Below are positions 1-8,277 of a DNA stretch of 64,000 nucleotides, in pieces. The notes beneath the pieces are model-generated. The model worked only from the letters and a program-made list of their open reading frames with translations, was not told where the DNA came from and searched no databases. Positions within the stretch are counted from its first letter, which is position 1. Every line of letters starts with the position of its first letter. Source of the DNA: Nodularia spumigena CCY9414. Its GTDB lineage: Bacteria > Cyanobacteriota > Cyanobacteriia > Cyanobacteriales > Nostocaceae. The translations under genes and the position numbers were made by a program. The stretch covers positions 1,355,048 through 1,419,047 of the forward strand of contig NZ_CP007203.1 in assembly GCF_000340565.2 (NCBI RefSeq), in the 5' to 3' direction.

Positions 1-1077
1 GAATATTTTTTTAGGCTCAGTGCAAGGAAAACCAAATTTATTGATCCTACAGAATCTTCTGCAACTATGCCCCGTGCTTTTTACTGTTAAAATTTTTGTT
101 GTCAGTATTTTGAGAGTTTCAACTTTTCCTACACAAGCAGCATCAATCCAATGAGTTTTAGGCAATCCTAAACGAGTTCTATTAAACTTAGTTAAACCTC
201 CTGAACCTGTTGTTATAGGTAATCCAGTTTCTTTTAACTTATTAAATAAAGCCCATCTCGTTGAATTTACAGCAGACGCATCTTTTAGTGGACGCTTGGC
301 TTGGGATAAAATTTGCTTCAACAACTCAGGCTTTTTTGCTAAAAACTTCTCAATATCTTGAGTACCTTTTTTGATATTGCATTTCTCACAAGCTAGACAC
401 AAATTAGAAATTCTATTAGTTCCTCCTTTGGCTTTTGGTTTAATATGCTCAACTTGTAAAGGGACATTTTCCGCAGTACAGTATGCACATTTTCTATTCC
501 ATTTATTCAAAAGATATTCACGGACTTCATACCCTTGTAACTCTCCCTGTTGATACTCAAAGCCTGATATCTCCGGGTTTTCTAGCTGCTGTAGGTCAAA
601 CCTAGCAAGCTCTTGAACTATGTCAGTTATTGGGGCAAAATTACATAATCTTTTAACCCAAGTGTTAATAGTTAAAACTCTATGGCTTAAAGAAGGTGCT
701 AACCAACCTTGAGGTTTAGTGCGGTTAAGAAATCTAGCTTGACGATAACGAGTATGTCTAGAACGTCTTCCTCGCCTTACTCCTTTTCGAGTTTCTAGGC
801 TTTCTTTAATAGCTAAACCTCTGTGTTGTAATTCCATACCCCAGATGACTTTATTATTTTGAACTAACGCAAAACCTGTAGTTTTACTCCCTGGATCTAT
901 TTTTAATTCAATCGGTTGAGTTGGAACTTCAGATTTAGGTTCTTTCAAAATTATGGTAAATGGAAATCTTCTAAATACAGCAGCTTTTTGTTGATTTAAT
1001 AAAAAACGTGCATCTCCTGGATGAATTGGAGTAAGTGGTTTTTTGTTGGTATCAAGAACTAGAACAAAATTAGACAT
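1..1077 (-). CDS. iscB: IscB RNA-guided HNH/RuvC nuclease (3' end outside window)
   Basis: Reading leftwards from the ATG at 1077 the frame is open for 359 codons and leaves the window without a stop. The order of parts is that of IscB, the IS200/IS605-borne ancestor of Cas9. A short N-terminal segment is followed by RuvC-I IDPGSKTTG (D61), an arginine-rich stretch (RRGRRSR, about 102-108) matching the RRXRR family, RuvC-II VQELARFD (E156), an HNH domain with two Cys pairs (C197/C200, C230/C233) and EHI at 210-212 plus N225/N234, then RuvC-III HWIDAA (H309, D312). All expected catalytic residues are present, so the nuclease looks active. Known family role: cuts DNA using an omega RNA encoded just upstream and helps retain the transposon. 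No TnpA is visible; the right end of the element lies beyond position 1. Confidence 0.9.
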   Translation of the reverse strand, partial: MSNFVLVLDTNKKPLTPIHPGDARFLLNQQKAAVFRRFPFTIILKEPKSEVPTQPIELKIDPGSKTTGFALVQNNKVIWGMELQHRGLAIKESLETRKGVRRGRRSRHTRYRQARFLNRTKPQGWLAPSLSHRVLTINTWVKRLCNFAPITDIVQELARFDLQQLENPEISGFEYQQGELQGYEVREYLLNKWNRKCAYCTAENVPLQVEHIKPKAKGGTNRISNLCLACEKCNIKKGTQDIEKFLAKKPELLKQILSQAKRPLKDASAVNSTRWALFNKLKETGLPITTGSGGLTKFNRTRLGLPKTHWIDAACVGKVETLKILTTKILTVKSTGHSCRRFCRINKFGFPCTEPKKIF

Positions 1078-1285
1078 TTAAATTTCACCTTTTCAGGGTA
1101 ATGTTTGCTTCAACCTTGTTATCTGAGCTTGTTATGCTAAATACACTATCCTTGCGGATTGTTTAATAAGTAGCAACATGGCAGGGGACTAGCGAATCCC
1201 AAGGTGTTATGACCTAGATAACGTTTACTCATGTTTTGAGTGGTTTGGTTCACATAAACTACAGATTACTCCGTTTATTTATGCT
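1078..1285 (-). ncRNA. Candidate omega RNA and left end of the IscB element
   Basis: The roughly 200 bases upstream of iscB are non-coding but structured, as expected for the omega RNA scaffold that precedes iscB genes. On the plus strand, ACCTTG at 1113-1118 pairs with CAAGGT at 1200-1205, enclosing the region. A GGGA/TCCC stem-loop lies inside it near 1186-1200. Further out, ACTCA (1227-1231) pairs with TGAGT (1237-1241), nested in GTTTA/TAAAC (1223-1227, 1255-1259), resembling the subterminal hairpin of IS605-type ends. Similarity of the right flank to the esterase begins near 1286, so the element end is probably close to 1285. The guide would be the first dozen or so bases beyond it, on the minus strand. 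Boundaries are inferred; no covariance model was run. Confidence 0.5.
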
Positions 1286-1612
1286 CTCTCAGCTTTTGCA
1301 CCGCTTACTGCACCGATGCGTTCTCCTTGGGGTCAAAAAACCTTCAATCGTTATCTAGGCAGCAATCAAGAAACCTGGCGGAATTATGATGCGAGTGAAT
1401 TAATCCAGCAACTAGGATATCACAGTCCCATTCTGATTGATCAAGGAACTGTTGATCAATATTTGGCTACACAATTATTCCCAGAGGTATTTGAGCAAGC
1501 TTGTAATTCTGTGAATCAGCCGCTTAACTTACGTTACCAAACAGGCTACGATCACAGTTATTATTTCATCTCTAGTTTTATGGAAGAGCATATCCGCCAT
1601 CATGCGAACTGA
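1283..1612 (+). pseudogene. S-formylglutathione hydrolase / esterase D, C-terminal fragment
   Basis: The frame encodes the C-terminal part of the FrmB/esterase D family: LSAFAPLTAPM, then PWGQKTFNRYLG, a VDQG segment with the catalytic Asp, and GYDHSYYF with the catalytic His, ending EEHIRHHAN. The family is about 280 residues; only about 108 are here. The N-terminal half with the GHSMGG nucleophile is missing. Family-like sequence stops at about 1286, where the iscB leader begins, so the break is best explained by insertion of the IscB element. Normal role of the intact enzyme: hydrolysis of S-formylglutathione in formaldehyde detoxification. The remnant cannot be active. Confidence 0.8.
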
Positions 1613-2283
1613 CAAGTCAGCGCCAGCTATCGCCTTGCAGAAAGTCACATGAAAAATACCCCGTTCATATCATGGTTGAACGAGGTATGGATAGGAGTAA
1701 ATCAACAAGGACTTATGATTCTATTTGTCCCTTTTACGAGAAGAAGGGATTGGTTGAGATCACTACAGAAAATCTAGCAGCAATCTTCTATTCAGAGCAT
1801 AATTAACAGAACTAATGGAATTAGCACCGCAGTCAATGCTCTTGAAGTGTAGTAAACCTTGGACTACTAAGCCCACAAGTCTTTTACAATCAATACTTTA
1901 ACAAAGTTCATCCTATAAATCTCGCCAATTTGGCGTTTTTTATAAGGAAGGCAGGCTGAAAACCCTTGAGAAACAGGCGCACAGCGCCGTATTTCGTACT
2001 TTAGGCAAGGGATGAAAGCCGCCTTAAGTCCTTTAGGACTCAGTGACGTTTTGTTTTTTAGGTTCTGGTAAAGAATCTATCCATAATTATTCGACCACAG
2101 ATGGACACAGATAAACACAGATAAATCTGGACTTCAGCAGCTTACTAAAGGCTATATCGCCACAAAACTGCATAAAATCACGTCAACTAACCTACAAGGC
2201 AAATGAACAAGAATAATAGTCAGTTTGTTGTAATATTACTATAGGTGCGTGGCACAACCTACTAATTACCCAGCAAATTTAAA
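1613..2283. other. Intergenic region with hairpins and dispersed repeats
   Basis: No convincing gene. It holds an 11-bp-stem hairpin at 1656-1688 (arms ATACC/GGTAT and CGTTCA/TGAACG around one mismatch), a terminator-like hairpin at 1923-1941, a GGCGC/GCGCC hairpin at 1976-1988, and an AGTCC/GGACT hairpin at 2027-2040 in a GATGAAAGCCGCC context that resembles transposon-end RNA structures. The dispersed repeat of type 'cacagatggacacagataaac' is at about 2096-2122. The last 150 bases before 2284 presumably carry the promoter of the next gene. Confidence 0.5.
1923..1941 (+). terminator. Rho-independent-like terminator
   Basis: CGCCA (1923-1927), a three-base loop, TGGCG (1931-1935), then six T residues. 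A short GC stem followed directly by a T run is the standard intrinsic terminator shape. It would end plus-strand transcription coming from the esterase remnant or a lost gene. Confidence 0.5.
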
Positions 2284-5200
2284 ATGTCTCCACTCGGTGT
2301 CGCTACCAGTCACTCAACGCATATCCTCGAAATGGGAGAAGCACAACTTTGGCTGTTGTTGGTAGGAGTCAACAAATACCAAGATAAGAGACTACCCTCA
2401 CTACGCTACTCAGCTGTTGATTGTCAGGGTTTAGCAGCAGCTTTAGCCGACGCAACCCAAGGATTTCCCCAAACTGAACAGAGAGTTCACCACGATTTAA
2501 CTTCTAGGTTGCCGACTATCTCCACTGTGCGTGCTAGTTTAAACCACATTACTGCGGCTGCTCAACCACAGGACACAATTTTATTTTATTTCTCTGGACA
2601 TGGGATGCTAGAGTCAAATTCCCAACAAGCATTTTTGTGTCTAGCAGATACTCAAACAGACGACTTATTCCACACAGGTTTAGGTTTACAGGAAATTTTG
2701 CAGGTGTTGGGAAATAGTCAGGCGCAGACTCAGTTAGTCTGGCTGGATGCTTGTCATAGTGGTAGCTTAACATTCCGAGGTGCTAGAAGTGAGATAAATA
2801 CACCATCTTTACCCAATCCTACATCTGGGATGGTGGAATTATTACGCCAACGAGCAAAACAAAGTAAAGGATTCTATGCTTTACTTTCCTGTGATACTAA
2901 TCAACAATCCTGGGAATTTCCCGAATTGGGACATGGCGTATTTACATATTATTTAATGCGTGGGTTGCGTGGTGAAGCGGCTGATCCCCAAGGTTTGATT
3001 GATGCTGATGGACTTTATCGATATGTTTATCATCAAACGCGCCAATACATTGAGCAAACTAATCAGCAATTACGACTGATTAATCAGCAAAATAAAAGTA
3101 GAGGCGATACCAATATATATTCAGAATATCCGCAGCAAACACCCAAGCGGATTGTGGAAGGAGTCGGGGAAGTTATTCTGGGGTTAAAACCCGCCCTTGT
3201 GGAATCCTCTTCTCGCCGAAAAGCATTAATATTAGAGGGACTAGCGACAAATCAGACTACCCTGGCTGTGAGTAAACTATTACGGGGTATGGGTAATTTT
3301 GAGTTAGAGTATTGGCCTCGCTCTTTAGAAGTTACCACTCAGGATTTACACTCGACTATTCAAGCTTGTTTACAAACTACAGAATCAGCACCCCAAAACC
3401 ACCCCAGAATTTTCGCTACGGTTCTGTTATATTTACGGGGACGAATTGAGGAAACTCAAGCTGGTGAACCTGCTTTAGTTTTAGCAGAAAATATCCGGCT
3501 GAGTCGTTCTTGGTTAAGACAACAACTCAGGCGTTCAACTTATGCCCAACAAATAATTATTTTAGATTGTCCGGTGGCAAATGACAAGCACCCTCTACAA
3601 GATTGGGTAGAAGATTTGCAACTAGGATTTGAGCAAGGACAATGTATAATTGCGGCGGCTTCACCGAAAAATCATCCCGAACAATTTGCCCAAGCTTTAC
3701 ATTCTACCTTAGAAGCAGCCCCGCCCCAACGTAGCCTATCCGCCGCCGCTTGGATTACCCAATTGCAATTATCCTGTCACCATGATTTACCTCTGCATAT
3801 CTGGCTATCTGGTACACAAGGCGTAATTGAAGTTATACCTTCTAATTCGGGAAATCGCGGCATTCAGTCAACAGGATCTGTGGATTTGGGGCTTTGTCCT
3901 TACAGGGGATTACGGGCTTTTGGGGAAGAAGATGCTCAGTATTTCTACGGTAGAGAAGTTGTTGTTCAGCAACTAATTCGTGACTTGGAGCAAAGGTCAT
4001 TTATGGCTGTGGTGGGAGCTTCTGGTAGTGGTAAATCTTCTGTGGTACAGGGGGGATTAATCGCCCAACTGCGACGGGGAAAACTATTACCAGGTAGCGA
4101 AGATTGGTGGATGAGAAGTTTTCGCCCTGGTGTAAATCCTCTGCAAGCTTTATCACGCCGTTTGGTAGATAGCGGTACGGAAAAGGAAAAAGCTTACCAA
4201 CAATTGCAACTGGAAGGGATGTTGTTCCAGGGGGTAGAAGGGTTGGCTCATTGGGTGCGTCATCGCCCAGAACCTATGGTAGTTTTAGTAGTAGACCAGT
4301 TTGAAGAATTATTTGCGATCGCACCCAGTGAAGATAGACAGCGTTTTTTAGAAGTTGTCTTAGGGGCGCTGGAATCCATACCAGAAAAGTTTAAATTAAT
4401 TATCACCTTGCGGGCTGATTTTATCGCCCCTTGTTTAGAAGTACCAAAATTGGTGAAGTTGTTACAGCAGTCGAGTTTGCTGTTACCTCCCTGTTTGACT
4501 GAGGAAGAATATCGCCGGATTATCATTAACCCTGCGGAACAAGTTGGTTTAACTGTAGAGGCGGAATTGGTAGAAGTTCTGCTACAGGAGTTACAGCACT
4601 CTCCTGGGGATTTACCTCTATTAGAATTTGTTCTGGAACAGTTGTGGGAATATCGCGCAAATGGCGCAATTACTTTACAAGCTTACCAACAGCATTTGGG
4701 GGGAATTAAAGGTGCGCTGGAAAGTAAAGCTCAAAGTGTTTATCACAGTTTAGACTCAGAAGCTCAAGGGTGCGCCCGGTGGATTTTTCTGTCGTTGACT
4801 CAGTTGGGTGAGGGTACGGAAGATACTCGGCGACGGGTATTTAAGTCTGAGTTAATTGTCAAAAAATATCCGGTGGCTTTGGTAGAAAGAACGTTACAAG
4901 TGTTAATTGCTGCTAAGTTGGTAGTGGTGAATTTAGAAGAAGATGCAGGGGCGTTTGGGGACAGAAAAAAGGCAGGGGGGCAGGGAGCAGGGAGCAGAGC
5001 GGAAGAGGTTGGGCTGGGATCACAATCTTCTCTCCTATCCCCTTCATTTTCGCCTGTAACTATAGAAGTAGCTCACGAGGTTCTGATTCGCTATTGGTCA
5101 ACTTTGCGCTGGTGGTTGGAGGAAAATCGGGCGATATTGCGATCGCATCGTCAAATTGCCCAAGCTGCAACTTTGTGGAGCAATAGCGGTGAACAACCGG

Positions 5201-7467
5201 ACTTTCTCTTACAAGGTGTTCGCCTGGCTGAAGCTGAAGAAATTTATGTCAATTACACTGACGAAGTATCTGTTGATGTCCAACGTTTTATTCAAGCTTG
5301 TTTAATCGAAAGACAACGCCAACAACAAAAAGAAAAAAATCGACTCAGAAAAGCTCAAAGAACTGTGGGAATTATGAGTATTCTGGGACTGACTGCTTTT
5401 AGTTTAGCTGTTTTAGCTTACCAACAAACTCAAAAAGCCCAGTTACGAGAAATACAGGCTTTAAATTCCCTCTCAGAAAACTTTCTCCTCTCCCATCAGC
5501 AGTTAGAAGCATTAGTAACTAGCCTCAAAGCCGGGAGGGAAGTACAAAAAATCACTCCGGGAATCCCGAAAAATATCCAAGCTGAAACTGCAAATATTCT
5601 CCAACAGGCAGTTTATGGAACTCAAGAACGCAACCGATTGACTCATAATTCTTGGGTAAGCAGCGTCAGTTTTTCCCCGGATGGTCAAATATTGGCTTCT
5701 GGTTATGCTGATAACAGTATTAAACTTTGGGGTAGTAATGGCAGTTTACTAGCAACTCTCACAGAACATCAAGATGGTGTAAATAGTCTGAGTTTTTCCC
5801 CAAATGGTAAAATGTTGGCTTCTGCTAGTAATGACAATAGCATTAAACTCTGGAGTCGTGACGGTAAATTACTCACAACTCTCATCGGACATATTCATAG
5901 TGTGAATAGCGTCAGTTTCTCACCGAATGGTGAAGTTTTAGCTTCTGGGAGCAATGACAACACCGCTAAACTCTGGAGTCGCAATGGTAAGTTACTCGTC
6001 AATTTTATCGGGCATAACGGCAGTGTAAAGAGCGTCAGTTTCTCACCAGAAGGTGATACTATGGCTTCAGCTAGTGATGATGGCACGGTTAAACTTTGGA
6101 GTTTGGACGGTCGTTTGTTGTCAACTTTGCCAGCTAGTACCAGAGAAGTTTTGGATGTCAGTTTTAGCCCCGATGGTCAGACAATTGCTTCAGCTAGTGC
6201 TGACCATACGATTAAACTGTGGAGTCGTGACGGTAATTTGCTCAGAACTATAGAAGGACATAGTGGTGGGGTCTGGCAAGTCAAGTTTTCTCCTGATGGT
6301 AAAATAATGGCTTCTGCCAGCGCTGATAAAACGATCAAACTTTGGACTCGTGCTGGTAATTTATTAGGTACTTTGCAAGGACATAGCCATGAGGTGAATA
6401 GTCTGAGTTTTAGCCCAGATAGCCAGAGACTGGCTTCGGCTAGTGATGATAATACTATCAGATTATGGAAATTAGAAAGAAATTTACCACAAACTTTTTA
6501 CGGTCATAAAGGTAGTGTTAATGATGTCAAATTCACTGTTGATGGCAGTAATATTACTTCCTTCAGTTCGGACAACACCATGAAAATCTGGAATTTAAAT
6601 GGTGAATTACTCCAAACTCTGCCTTCTCCTATTGAAGATGTTACCAGCATTAGCTTTACTAGGGATGGCAAGACAGTGGCTTTGGCAAGTGCAGACCAAA
6701 GTATCCAAATTCGCCAACGAGATGGGACTTTGCTGCATACCCTGAAGGGACATAAGCATTGGGTTAGGAGTATGAGTTTCAGCCCTGATGATCAAATTCT
6801 GGCTTCTGCTAGCGCGGACAAAACTATTAAACTCTGGAGTCGTGATGGTCGCTTGTTGCACACTCTTGACGGTCATAATGGTTGGGTGACTAATATCCAA
6901 TTCAGCCCGGATGGTAAAATTATCGCCTCTGCAAGTGCGGACAAAACGATCAAACTCTGGAGCTTAGACGGTCGTCTGCTGAAAACTTTCCCAGGACATA
7001 GCGCTAGTATATGGAGTATTAATTTTGCTCCTGATGGCAAAACGATTGCTTCCGCTAGTGATGACACAACTGTTAAACTGTGGAATTTAGACGGTTCACT
7101 GCTGCAAACTTTCCAGGGACATAGTGGTTTGGTGACTCACGTGAGCTTCTCAGCCGACGGCAAAATGCTGGCTTCCGCTAGTGATGATGATACCATCAAA
7201 CTCTGGAATATTAACAGTGGGATTTTGCTGAAAACTTTCTTTGGGCATAATGGCGATGTCAAAAGCGTTAATTTCAGTCCTGATGGTAAAATGCTGGTTT
7301 CTGGGGGTCAGGATGCCACAATTAAACTATGGAATCTTGAGGAGATAGAATTGCAAACATTAAACCTCAATCAGCTGCTCAATCATGCTTGCGATCGCCT
7401 GGGTGATTATTTCCAAACCAACTCTAATATTACCACAGAAGAGTATGAATTGTGTTTTGGTGACTAA
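2284..7467 (+). CDS. Caspase (C14)-STAND NTPase-WD40 repeat protein
   Basis: A 1727-residue signalling giant. Residues about 20-270 form a caspase-like peptidase with SGHGM (H106) and LDACHSG (C157), an intact His-Cys dyad. Around 540-860 is a STAND-type NTPase: PYRGLRAF entry motif, FYGRE, Walker A GASGSGKSS from 578, Walker B VVLVVDQFEE near 665. A transmembrane helix lies near 1028-1045. From about 1120 to the end run 14 WD40 repeats, enough for two seven-blade propellers. The WD40 part is the likely sensor, the STAND module the switch and the caspase the effector. Such proteins are linked in bacteria to programmed cell death and phage defence; which applies here is inference. Residues about 895-930 form a low-complexity insert from a GCAGGGAGCAGG-type DNA repeat. 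The start could also be the ATG at 2332. Confidence 0.9.
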   Translation: MSPLGVATSHSTHILEMGEAQLWLLLVGVNKYQDKRLPSLRYSAVDCQGLAAALADATQGFPQTEQRVHHDLTSRLPTISTVRASLNHITAAAQPQDTILFYFSGHGMLESNSQQAFLCLADTQTDDLFHTGLGLQEILQVLGNSQAQTQLVWLDACHSGSLTFRGARSEINTPSLPNPTSGMVELLRQRAKQSKGFYALLSCDTNQQSWEFPELGHGVFTYYLMRGLRGEAADPQGLIDADGLYRYVYHQTRQYIEQTNQQLRLINQQNKSRGDTNIYSEYPQQTPKRIVEGVGEVILGLKPALVESSSRRKALILEGLATNQTTLAVSKLLRGMGNFELEYWPRSLEVTTQDLHSTIQACLQTTESAPQNHPRIFATVLLYLRGRIEETQAGEPALVLAENIRLSRSWLRQQLRRSTYAQQIIILDCPVANDKHPLQDWVEDLQLGFEQGQCIIAAASPKNHPEQFAQALHSTLEAAPPQRSLSAAAWITQLQLSCHHDLPLHIWLSGTQGVIEVIPSNSGNRGIQSTGSVDLGLCPYRGLRAFGEEDAQYFYGREVVVQQLIRDLEQRSFMAVVGASGSGKSSVVQGGLIAQLRRGKLLPGSEDWWMRSFRPGVNPLQALSRRLVDSGTEKEKAYQQLQLEGMLFQGVEGLAHWVRHRPEPMVVLVVDQFEELFAIAPSEDRQRFLEVVLGALESIPEKFKLIITLRADFIAPCLEVPKLVKLLQQSSLLLPPCLTEEEYRRIIINPAEQVGLTVEAELVEVLLQELQHSPGDLPLLEFVLEQLWEYRANGAITLQAYQQHLGGIKGALESKAQSVYHSLDSEAQGCARWIFLSLTQLGEGTEDTRRRVFKSELIVKKYPVALVERTLQVLIAAKLVVVNLEEDAGAFGDRKKAGGQGAGSRAEEVGLGSQSSLLSPSFSPVTIEVAHEVLIRYWSTLRWWLEENRAILRSHRQIAQAATLWSNSGEQPDFLLQGVRLAEAEEIYVNYTDEVSVDVQRFIQACLIERQRQQQKEKNRLRKAQRTVGIMSILGLTAFSLAVLAYQQTQKAQLREIQALNSLSENFLLSHQQLEALVTSLKAGREVQKITPGIPKNIQAETANILQQAVYGTQERNRLTHNSWVSSVSFSPDGQILASGYADNSIKLWGSNGSLLATLTEHQDGVNSLSFSPNGKMLASASNDNSIKLWSRDGKLLTTLIGHIHSVNSVSFSPNGEVLASGSNDNTAKLWSRNGKLLVNFIGHNGSVKSVSFSPEGDTMASASDDGTVKLWSLDGRLLSTLPASTREVLDVSFSPDGQTIASASADHTIKLWSRDGNLLRTIEGHSGGVWQVKFSPDGKIMASASADKTIKLWTRAGNLLGTLQGHSHEVNSLSFSPDSQRLASASDDNTIRLWKLERNLPQTFYGHKGSVNDVKFTVDGSNITSFSSDNTMKIWNLNGELLQTLPSPIEDVTSISFTRDGKTVALASADQSIQIRQRDGTLLHTLKGHKHWVRSMSFSPDDQILASASADKTIKLWSRDGRLLHTLDGHNGWVTNIQFSPDGKIIASASADKTIKLWSLDGRLLKTFPGHSASIWSINFAPDGKTIASASDDTTVKLWNLDGSLLQTFQGHSGLVTHVSFSADGKMLASASDDDTIKLWNINSGILLKTFFGHNGDVKSVNFSPDGKMLVSGGQDATIKLWNLEEIELQTLNLNQLLNHACDRLGDYFQTNSNITTEEYELCFGD

Positions 7468-7489
7468 AGTTGCTTAAGTTAAAATATAG

Positions 7490-7987
7490 ATGATGAACAA
7501 ACGCTATTTTTTAGAGGCTAGTGCCGCAATTATTGGCACGGCTATTTTATCACGCAATATCAACCGGGGTTCAGAAAACATGACGACTTCTAAAAGCCAG
7601 TTTGCAATTACTAAACCTGAAGAAGAGTGGCGGACAATTTTAACGCCGGAACAGTTTCGCGTCTTAAGAAAACATGGTACTGAACCCGCTTTCACTAGCC
7701 CACTGGATAAGGAATATGAACAGGGGACTTTTGTCTGTGCTGGCTGTGGACAACCATTGTTTACGTCTGAGACGAAGTTTAACAGTGGTACTGGCTGGCC
7801 GAGCTTTTATCAACCCATTGAAGGAGCGATCGCTACTACTGTAGATCGGTCATTTTTTATGACGAGAACAGAAGTACATTGTAGCAACTGTGGTGGACAT
7901 TTAGGTCATGTGTTTAATGATGGCCCTGCGCCCACTGGTAAGCGCTACTGTATGAATGGTGTGGCGATGAACTTTGAACCTGCTTAA
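7490..7987 (+). CDS. msrB: Peptide-methionine (R)-S-oxide reductase MsrB
   Basis: The 165-residue protein has the full MsrB core: TPEQFRVLRKHGTEPAF, two zinc CxxC pairs (C83/C86 and C131/C134), TGWPSF, HLGHVF and the catalytic RYCMNG (C154). It reduces methionine-R-sulfoxide in proteins, using thioredoxin. Residues 1-30 precede the core and include a hydrophobic run (EASAAIIGTAIL), which could be a membrane or export signal. If translation instead begins at the ATG at 7580, the enzyme would be purely cytoplasmic. It follows the caspase gene by 22 bases in the same direction and may be cotranscribed with it. Confidence 0.9.
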   Translation: MMNKRYFLEASAAIIGTAILSRNINRGSENMTTSKSQFAITKPEEEWRTILTPEQFRVLRKHGTEPAFTSPLDKEYEQGTFVCAGCGQPLFTSETKFNSGTGWPSFYQPIEGAIATTVDRSFFMTRTEVHCSNCGGHLGHVFNDGPAPTGKRYCMNGVAMNFEPA

Positions 7988-8092
7988 TGTTTGAGATGAG
8001 GGGGGAACCTCACCCCCAACCCCTCTCCTTACTAAGGAGAGGGGAGACTTGAATTTCTAGTGTACACACAAGTCCAAAAACCTTTCATTTAG

Positions 8093-8175
8093 GTAGGGTG
8101 TGTTATGGAAGTTAGTCCTAACGCACCACCGCCAATTTGGGATGGTGCGTTGCGCTGCGCGACAACACACCCTAC
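8093..8175. repeat. Inverted-repeat element (GTAGGGTGTGTT family)
   Basis: GTAGGGTGTGTT at 8093-8104 is the exact reverse complement of the sequence at 8164-8175. Between them, GGTGCGTTGCGCTGCGCGAC extends the fold. A shorter relative occurs at 17415-17447. This is a small dispersed palindromic repeat typical of Nostocales genomes; no coding content. The rest of the 7988-8277 gap carries two pieces of the CTCACCCCCAACCCC-type repeat. Confidence 0.7.
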
Positions 8176-8277
8176 AAAAAAAGGATTTTGAGAATTTAAT
8201 CATTTCTGTGTACACGGTAGCCCTTTGGGAGAAAGGGAGACGCTACACGAAAGTAACCAGAGGGGAGACTTGAATTT

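Noticed and set aside
371-553. 60-residue plus-strand ORF
   Set aside because: Antisense to the HNH domain of iscB, which has clear family motifs.
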